From positions 72,342,351 through 72,406,350 of the forward strand of contig CM053162.1 of NCBI GenBank assembly GCA_028571685.1: a stretch of 64,000 nucleotides of DNA. Reading direction: 5' to 3'. Shown piece after piece: positions 57,833 to 64,000 of this stretch (the stretch's first letter is position 1; each line of letters starts with the position of its first letter). The notes under the pieces were generated by a model that worked only from the letters and a program-made list of their open reading frames with translations, was not told the origin of the DNA and made no database searches. Made by a program: the position numbers and the translations under genes. The DNA comes from Heterohyrax brucei (taxonomy: Eukaryota > Chordata > Mammalia > Hyracoidea > Procaviidae).

Positions 57833-57997
57833 CCCTGGTGGTGTGTGGTGCAGAGTTAGGCTGCTCACCAAAAGGTCAGCAGTTCAAACCCTCCAGGCAT
57901 TCCTTCGAAACTCTGTGGGGCCGTTCTACTCTGTCTATAGGGTTGCTATGAGTCAGAATTGACTCAATGGCACTGGGTTGGGCTTGGTTTTTTGGAG
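57833..57997 (+). repeat. AfroSINE, well preserved
   Basis: Sense copy: CCTGGTGGTGTGTGGTGCAG, AAAAGGTCAGCAGTTCAAAC (B box), TCTACTCTGTCTATAGGG, then TGACTCAATGGCACTGGGTT and a T/G-rich tail. It is one of the least diverged copies in the window. Confidence 0.9.
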
Positions 57998-59020
57998 TGC
58001 CTGTCACGAGATGGCAACTGTGTGTCTCCTGAGTACTGGGGGCTGTTCTCCAGCTACTCTCCTGGCCAAGGCACTCAGACTGTAAGCCAGGGAAGGACAG
58101 CAGGCACCATAAGAAGCACCTTCCTACCTGTTCTCAGTTGATCTCTGACTCAGGAAACAGCTTGACCGGGCATTTTTACAGTCCAGCTCCACGTACTCCA
58201 GGGTTAGTCTGTGTTCTGGCCTTGAACCCTGCAATTCTGGACTTGAACACGACACTGCAATGTCTTGTGTGTGAAGCAATGGGGAGACTGGATCAGAATC
58301 CCAAGAAGGAAGGTGGTCCCTCCTCCCTGGGAACATGCTGGAACTTTGGGCCCAAACCCCACACAGAAATCCACAAGTTGGGCAGACCTCTGAGGTGCGC
58401 TTTATTTTCCCTAAGCCCAGCGAAGAGTCTGGTCTTGTGGCTACAACAAAAGACCATCCAAAGAGAAGGCAGTGGCACACACATACGTGTTGGGGAGAAT
58501 TCTTCCCCACGCCTATTCCAGGAGATGGCCTGGGCTTGGGTTCCTTGGGTTCCTGTATACCTTCCAGCCAGTTATAGCTTACATAAAACAGGGAGCAGAT
58601 GGGGCTTGGGCTGCTCAGGCCCTGAGAACTGTTGACATGCCTTGTAGTCCCCACAAAAGGTGGCCCAGCCAGTCTTGACATCAGGACACTCTCCCTCCTG
58701 CCCCTCCCTGGGGGTGGGGGTGTTGGGTGTTTCCTCCATTAGGATCTCATGGGGGGTTGGCTGTGAGGGGTGAAGGCTGAGGAGCAGCGCCAAGAGCGCC
58801 CCTGGAGGCTAGCAGTACTCACTGCAATTTTTGATGCTTTTTGTTCATTTTGTTTTCCTATTTAGTGAGAAATGGGAAGAGGGCTGTGACAACGGGGCCA
58901 CAGCCAGTAAAAATAAACACTAACCTTGCAGGCTAAAGTGACCCAGCTGTCACACTGGTACAGATGTAGACAAGTCAATAGTCCTGCTTGGCCTAATTTT
59001 CTAACTGGTCAGGACAATCA
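57998..59020. other. Unassigned, mostly non-repetitive sequence
   Basis: No gene is recognised. Overlapping open frames of 185 codons (58,124-58,681, minus) and 165 codons (58,138-58,635, plus) exist. Neither shows a domain, signal peptide or repeat I know, and two long antiparallel frames in one stretch suggest GC-driven chance. The text is not T-rich L1 or SINE. It could hold an exon or regulatory DNA of a neighbouring gene; I see no proof. Confidence 0.4.
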
Positions 59021-59021
59021 C

Positions 59022-59185
59022 ATCAAAAGTCAAAACCAGCGCCACTGAGTTGATTCCAACCCCAAGCGACCCTACAGACAGAGTAGAATTGCCCTGTACG
59101 GTTTTCAAAGAGTGCCTGGTGGGTTCGGACTGCCAGCCCTCAGGTTGGCAGTCACAGCACTTAACCATGACACCACGGTTTCCCA
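59022..59185 (-). repeat. AfroSINE
   Basis: Antisense copy: CAGCGCCACTGAGTTGATTCC, GTAGAATTGCCCTGTACGG, GGTTCGGACTGCCAGCCC, ACACCACGGTTTCC. Confidence 0.88.
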
Positions 59186-59207
59186 GGCCAACCAGCCCAC
59201 TACCCGC

Positions 59208-59356
59208 TACTGTTGGGTTGGTCCTGACTCAAAGTGACCCTACAGGACAGGTTAGAACTGCCCACGGGGGTTCCAAGGGGCACCTGGCGGATCTGAACTG
59301 CCAGCCCTCTGGTTAGCAGTGGGAGCACTTCACCACTGTGTCACCAGGGTTTCCAG
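59208..59356 (-). repeat. AfroSINE
   Basis: Antisense copy next to the previous one: CCTGACTCAAAGTGACCC, GTTAGAACTGCCCACGGGG, GATCTGAACTGCCAGCCC, TGTCACCAGGGTTTCC. The last part of the tail is missing. Confidence 0.88.
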
Positions 59357-59699
59357 GGCAATCGTAAGGGACACAAAGTGCACTGGGATTTTGTCCTGCC
59401 CTCTTCTATATGCCCCCCCATGTCCCCCCCGCCCCCGCCAAGCTGCACGCCTGTGACGATGGTTGTTGAGACACGCACATCCGGACACCCACAGTAACCA
59501 CGTGGATGACTCAATGCCGCTGACTCCATTCTGCCAGCGTGTAGCCACTCTCACCCTCCATTTGGGAGTTGTCCCCCCTCCGCTGTCGTACAGTCACTGC
59601 CTGTGAGGTCCCCAGCTCGGCTCGTGAGCCATTGTCAGTTTGAGTCTATACAGACAGCTCTCAACAGAGCAGGATGACCGAGGCAGGCCTTTATTTAAA
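59357..59699. other. No feature recognised
   Basis: GC-rich with C-runs (59,410-59,440). Overlapping short frames only. Confidence 0.45.
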
Positions 59700-60075
59700 A
59701 ACAAAATCTAGTTAACTGGACTACTGTTTTGTTTTAACATGGCTTCAGGGGATGTCTTTGGCTCACGGTTTAAAGACTATCTCAAGGCAGTAGTTTCAGG
59801 GATTCTTCTACCCTCCATGGCTCTGGAAAGTCTGGAGTTCATGCAAGTTTAAATTCTGTTCTGCAGTTCTTCTCTTTTGATCAGGTTTTGGCTATGGAAT
59901 TTTTGATCAGAAGGTTGAGTGACGGGCACCGTCTAGTTCTTACGGTCTCATGGCCGACCAGGCACCTGTCCTCGGAGACAATGAGCCACACCTCCCACAC
60001 CCCCTCCTCTTTCTGACTCTCCCTCCCTCCATTATTCCAGGTGAACAGAGACCAGCTGTGAGTGCCTCGTGATTT
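59700..60075 (+). repeat. Interspersed repeat, family as at 26,230-26,560
   Basis: Shares CGGTTTAAAGACTATCTCAAGG-like text, GGCTCTGGAAAGTCTGGAGTTC and CGTCTAGTTCTTACGGTCTC with 26,250-26,440. Unclassified. Confidence 0.55.
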
Positions 60076-61090
60076 CCAGTTAAAACACGTTGTCTGTTTC
60101 AGAGCCTCCGTCTCCGCAAATGGAATGTGCCAACGGGCACTGGAGGTCATTGCCAAAGTGTGGGCAGAAACAAGGAAGCAGCAGCTCAAGGGGGATCCCC
60201 CTCAATGGCTGGAAAGTGGGGGCAGAGGCTCAGCCCGGGCAAGAACAAAGTAAAAGGGCAAATCTTGAGGCTTGAGTTCCTGCGGGGGTGGGAGATGTAC
60301 CTGCAGAGACAGGTGCTGCGGTGACGGGTGGGGGGTGCAGCAAGCAGCTGGAAGGAGGCAGGACAGTGGTGACTGCCTTCCACTAGGTGCTCGCGGGGGG
60401 CACGTCCCTTTGTCAGGAGATGCTTGGTAGGCTGACCGTGGCCTCAAGACCTGGTGGGCCCCCCTCCACCATGCTGTGTCCTTGCTTCGTGGCCCAGGGA
60501 GATCCTAGCACTGTCTGAAAGTAGGTCTCTTAAGTTTCCTGTTTCAGTGAACCTCCTGGAGAAGCTAACGGGGTCTCCCCTAGCCCCTGCAGAAGTCACA
60601 GGTGGGTGCTGGCAGCCAGGACTGGGAGCAGCAAGCTTCTCAGGCCTGAAGCAGGGCCGCAGGGGACATCTGGAGGCCTCAGCACAGGGCCTTGACACAG
60701 CGAGCTCTGCGTTCTTCACAGATCCAGGATGAGAGGTATCTACCACTGTCTGTTTCCGAGTACTCACAAGTCCAGCGCAGAGCCACAGCTGTTTTAGAGC
60801 CAAGGGAGCTTAGATGTGTTTGTCCTCTCTTCTCATTTTCCAGGTAAACAGACCCAGAGGGCTACACAACCCCACTCAGCAGGGAGGGAAGAAGTAGTTG
60901 TGAACCTCCCTTCTGAGACCTCCTCCCGGCCTCCCACATGGGAAGAGGCCTGGGCAGCCCGGCTGTAGGGTTCTCACCTGGGCCTGGCAGGGCTCTGCTG
61001 TGACCTGGGCATCCTGGCTGAGAGCTCTGACCCGGGCTGGGCAGCAAGGCTGCTGTGATTCGGGTTTCTGAGAAGGCCACAGGGGAAGCC
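60076..61090. other. Unassigned GC-rich sequence
   Basis: No gene, SINE or LINE recognised. Several open frames of 80-119 codons on both strands overlap one another and show no domain. Confidence 0.4.
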
Positions 61091-62141
61091 TGCAGAGACC
61101 CGCCATTCCGCATAGGTCATTGTAGACAAAGTCACGGGCTTCTGTAGGTGACAGGCCAAGGCATCTCACCTGTAATATGTTTTTTGGCCTATTACCCTGA
61201 TGGTGTTTTGCTTCTTAATTGTCCTAAAAAGATATCCCCTCCTGACACGAGGATCAAGGAGGTGCCTTCTGAGAGGGGCTTCAACCCCTCGGTTTATGAG
61301 ACTATATTGGGATAATCTGACCAGGAACTTCTGAGGAATAGAGATCAGAGAAATGGATTTCAACGCAGCATGCCTGATAGCACTGAGGCCTGCCCAGCTT
61401 CACTGGCTCCCCACTAATTACATTCCCCCCCCCTTTTCTTCACACACACAAGTTTGCAAGCTAACCCTTAAGAAGCTCTCAAGGACAATTCTCCACATAG
61501 CCATCAAAACTACAAAGCATCCTTTCTCCTTGCAGCTGGAAGAATAAATAAACTTTTAGGTTCATTATAGCTGGTATAGAAAACTGATAACACTAAAGAA
61601 ATATCTTTTTTAGTGCAGCTGGCTTAATTAGAGAATGGCAGGCACTTACTATCTGTACAGGAAGATATAAATAAGAACTCAGAGAAACAAATGGAGACAG
61701 CCAAGTGGTTAGGCCTTGAGAAGTTTACTCCTCTGTGCCTTCCACTTTGAGGTACGAATAAAACCATTAATTGTGTTCCCGACATTTTATCACCACTGAA
61801 CACCTGGCTTAGACAATTATCCAAAAGGCCTTGACAGTTAATTAGAAGAAGACCACGAGGGGTCACTTTCTTGTTAGCCAATAATGATGGGTCAGTTTCT
61901 TGTTAACCAATAGTTTGTACAATAAAGAAAATAGGGTGACCAACTACGTCACCTCACCTATAAAAAATAAAGACGACAGCTCTTGACACAGACAAACAGA
62001 CACCCAGACACACTGAGAATTTCTGCTGGTCGGGCTGTCTTAAACCAGAAAATTCTTTCCTGTCTCCTTTGTTCATTTCCCGCCGACGTCTTCCCTCCCT
62101 CCGTGCGGGACCCTACAAAGTGTTGGGACCGGCTCCCAGCA
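61091..62141 (+). mobile_element. Class II (ERVK-like) 5' LTR of a provirus
   Basis: Starts TGCAGAGACCCGCC and ends GGCTCCCAGCA, 1,051 bp. It shares both ends with the solo LTR at 2,953-4,064. A TATAAAAAA box is at 61,959 and AATAAA at 61,966-61,971, followed by an R/U5-like part with TTTCCTGTCTCCTTTGTTC. The primer binding site follows two bases after the end, as in a 5' LTR. Confidence 0.87.
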
Positions 62142-62143
62142 TC

Positions 62144-62161
62144 TGGCGCCTGAACGTGGGG
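62144..62161 (+). other. Primer binding site, lysine tRNA type
   Basis: TGGCGCCTGAACGTGGGG immediately downstream of the LTR. This is very close to the lysine-tRNA-complementary sites of betaretroviruses and ERVK elements, supporting class II. Confidence 0.85.
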
Positions 62162-63202
62162 CACGGAGAGTAATCTCGCCGACGCCACACTCCTCTTAAG
62201 GGGGTAGTGGATAGGATCTCGTCCTATAACTGAGGGGACGGGTAATCATCGGGAAGGCGCGGACCCTACTCCAAGGTGACGTGGTAGGAAGCACAGAACC
62301 GCCGACACCACTCATCCCTCGGCAGGAACGAGGGTAAGCATTCTCCGACGCCAATTAAGGCTTGGGTCTTGCCTCAGAAGTGAAGGGGCAAAGAGGTTCA
62401 GAGTACTGGGGTGGTTAGGATCTTGTCCTAGGAATCTGCAGTTCCCTCATTCGTTATAATGAGTAAGTGAAGGGACAAGTAATGACAACTTGAGAAGTCT
62501 GAGCCATAAAGAACTCCAAAAAGGGAGGATTCTTTATAGTTTTGAGGAGCGAAGCTTACGTACCATAAAGAGTTCAAAAGAATTCTTTATAGTTATTCAA
62601 GAACGAAGAATTGTGCCGTGGGGAGTCTAAGAAAAAGAAGACTCCTTACAGAAACCTCCCTGTAAATATCTTTTCTTACTGGAATCTAATCTGTTATTTC
62701 CTGACTGCTCCTTTTTCTCTTCTTCCTAAACAGCTGCGGCTCCTTTAAGAATCAGGGAAGACACAGGGTCGATACCTGAAAAAACCTGTTGAGATAACCG
62801 CCAGCAGTAGCCACGTTTGCCGCAGCCGTGGGAAATTTAAAAGAACAGGCTGCTCGGTTTTTTTTTTCTCTGCTCACAGGTGCCTCTAGAGGCTTTTTGC
62901 ATCAGCAGTAGCCACTGCCACCGCTGCTGCCGGCGCAGTGGGAGGATTTAAAGGAACTGGCTATCTATTCTCTTTCTGTTTTCAGCTTCATGGGTTCTAG
63001 CAGAGTCCCCCGCCAGGCGTTTCTCTAGGAGGGCACCTCTTTTCTGTGCTGTTTGGCATTAAGGGACAACTTAAATTCAAAGTCAATACCTGAAGCCGTT
63101 TGGGAACCTCTTCTCTTAGAATCTCTTAGTAACTAAAGTTATGTGCCTTAAAGAGTTCTAAAAAACAGGATTCTTTATAGATTTTTAACAAACAAAAGAA
63201 TG
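62162..63202 (+). mobile_element. Provirus leader region
   Basis: Untranslated leader between the primer binding site and gag. From about 62,740 it carries diverged modules of the type 'gccagcagtagccac..ggaaatttaaaagaacaggct' (62,800-62,880; 62,905-62,985). Related modules reappear after the gag piece at 63,560-63,700. A splice donor was not located. Confidence 0.65.
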
Positions 63203-63530
63203 ATGGGCTGTAAAGAGTTAAAGGAAAGGAAAATCTTTCGTGAAGGTAATTAAGAACCTTTTATGTCAACAAAGGGTTAAGGTTTCCACCAAGGATTTAA
63301 CAGCCTTTATAAATTTTGTTCAAGAATTTTGCCCCTACTTCCCCACAGAAGGCACACTGGAAAAAGAATTTTGGGGACGTATTGGTCATAGCATACAAAA
63401 AATTTACTATCAGGGGCCTGATAACATCTCTATAAGTGCCTTTTCTTATTGGAAATTAATCTATTACACTCTAATTGATATGGGAAAGTCTCTGCCCAAA
63501 TCTATTCCCTCAGCACCTAAGGCTTCTTAA
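63203..63530 (+). pseudogene. Betaretrovirus-like gag matrix remnant
   Basis: An ATG-GGC start at 63,203 gives an N-terminal Met-Gly, as in myristoylated Gag, but that frame stops after 17 codons. The main frame (63,240-63,530, 96 codons) is offset by one base. It contains TAFINFVQEFCPYFPTEGTL and FSYWKLIYYTLIDMGK, matching the betaretroviral matrix (p10-type) domain, and ends at a stop after PSAPKAS. Gag would form the particle. The frameshift and early stop make this copy non-functional. Confidence 0.75.
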
Positions 63531-63559
63531 AACTGGCTGTGCCTTTCAAGCTCAAACCA

Positions 63560-63720
63560 ACTTTACAGCTTCAGCCAGCAGAAAATTTAAAAGGACAGGT
63601 TACTCATTTTTTTCTTCCCTGCTCACACCTGCCTCAGCCGCTTTGTAGCTTTAGCCAGCAGAGAATTTATAGGATAGGCTACTCATTGTCTCTCTGCGCT
63701 CAGGCTCCTGTGCCTGGTAC
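63560..63720 (+). repeat. Repeated leader-like modules after gag
   Basis: TTCAGCCAGCAGAAAATTTAAAAGGACAGG and TTTAGCCAGCAGAGAATTTATAGGATAGG are two units about 85 bp apart. They resemble the modules at 62,800-62,990 and 63,815-63,830. They replace the expected rest of gag. Confidence 0.6.
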
Positions 63721-63849
63721 GTTTGTCACCTAAGGGCAATCAATACAACAATGGAATTCGTAAAAGTTTTGCAACCTGAGTTCTCTCCCTCTTCACTTTT
63801 AGTTTTGTTTTTAATTTGCCATCAGAGAATTTCAAACGGCCTTTCCAGC

Positions 63850-64000
63850 GTTATCAGGGGAAAGCACCCCGCCCAAGGAATGAAAAACAGTCTCACCCTT
63901 TGTCAAAAATTTATTGATGCTGCTATAGTAACTCATCCTCCTTTTGTTTTGAGAACAGCCCTACTCTGTCAGAAATTTGTAAATGCTGCGATAGAGAATG
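63850..64000 (+). pseudogene. Pol reverse transcriptase remnant with duplicated motif
   Basis: An open frame runs from about 63,868 to the window end. It reads QGMKNSL(T), then LCQKFIDAAI, typical of the RT segment before the catalytic motif. CQKF followed by a near-identical stretch recurs 66 bp later in the same frame (63,901 and 63,967). Between gag matrix and this point capsid, protease and early RT are missing, so the provirus has a large deletion. The catalytic motif is not within the window. Confidence 0.65.

Noticed and set aside
58124..58681. 185-codon minus-strand open frame as a gene
   Set aside because: No recognisable domain, and a 165-codon plus-strand frame overlaps it; GC-rich chance frames are likely.

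Overview
This is nuclear DNA from a mammal. It is almost certainly an afrotherian and most likely an elephant (Loxodonta or Elephas). The evidence is the interspersed-repeat set: many tRNA-derived AfroSINE copies, long RTE-type LINEs whose 3' ends share sequence with afrotherian SINEs, L1 elements of eutherian type, and class II (betaretrovirus-like) LTRs. No bacterial, phage or plasmid features are present. Assignments rest on pattern recognition and on comparing copies within the window; no database was searched.

Only one convincing intact protein-coding gene is present: an NAT8 (camello-like GNAT N-acetyltransferase) gene. Its single coding exon lies at 31,305-32,140 on the plus strand (CDS 31,359-32,048, 229 codons). 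A second NAT8-like fragment at about 12,046-12,345 keeps only the 3' third of the coding exon and is broken. Both sit in a mosaic of segmental duplications covering most of the first 35 kb. 1-1,169 matches 33,522-35,215. 1,425-6,125 (with insertions) matches 23,430-24,900 and 8,678-10,080. 6,690-8,677 matches 29,755-30,866. 12,046-13,065 matches 31,830-32,905. An inverted pair links 10,655-12,045 with 25,150-26,600. The left edge resembles the region downstream of the intact gene, so another NAT8 copy may lie just outside the window.

Transposable elements make up most of the rest. From left to right: a four-layer nest at 1.9-5.3 kb (old L1, RTE, LTR, class II LTR); a class II solo LTR at 7,011-7,906 that is missing from the paralogous segment; an antisense L1 at 13-19.6 kb; L1 pieces in opposite orientations at 21.7-23.3 kb; an RTE of nearly full length at 27-29.9 kb; two adjoining defective endogenous retroviruses at 36.3-44.5 kb with gag, protease, RT, RNase H and integrase remnants; an antisense L1 at 45.3-50 kb with apparent 5' UTR monomers; an L1 split by a 3-kb RTE at 50.4-55.2 kb; further RTE copies to 57.4 kb; a mostly unassigned stretch at 58-61 kb; and, running off the right edge, a class II provirus (5' LTR, lysine-type primer binding site, gag and pol remnants). 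All retroviral reading frames seen here are broken or partial.

I found no previously undescribed biological system. The most useful observations are structural: inverted and direct duplicons around NAT8, nested insertions with readable target-site duplications, an apparently monomeric L1 5' UTR, a SINE triplet, and internal sequence duplications inside L1 and the class II provirus.
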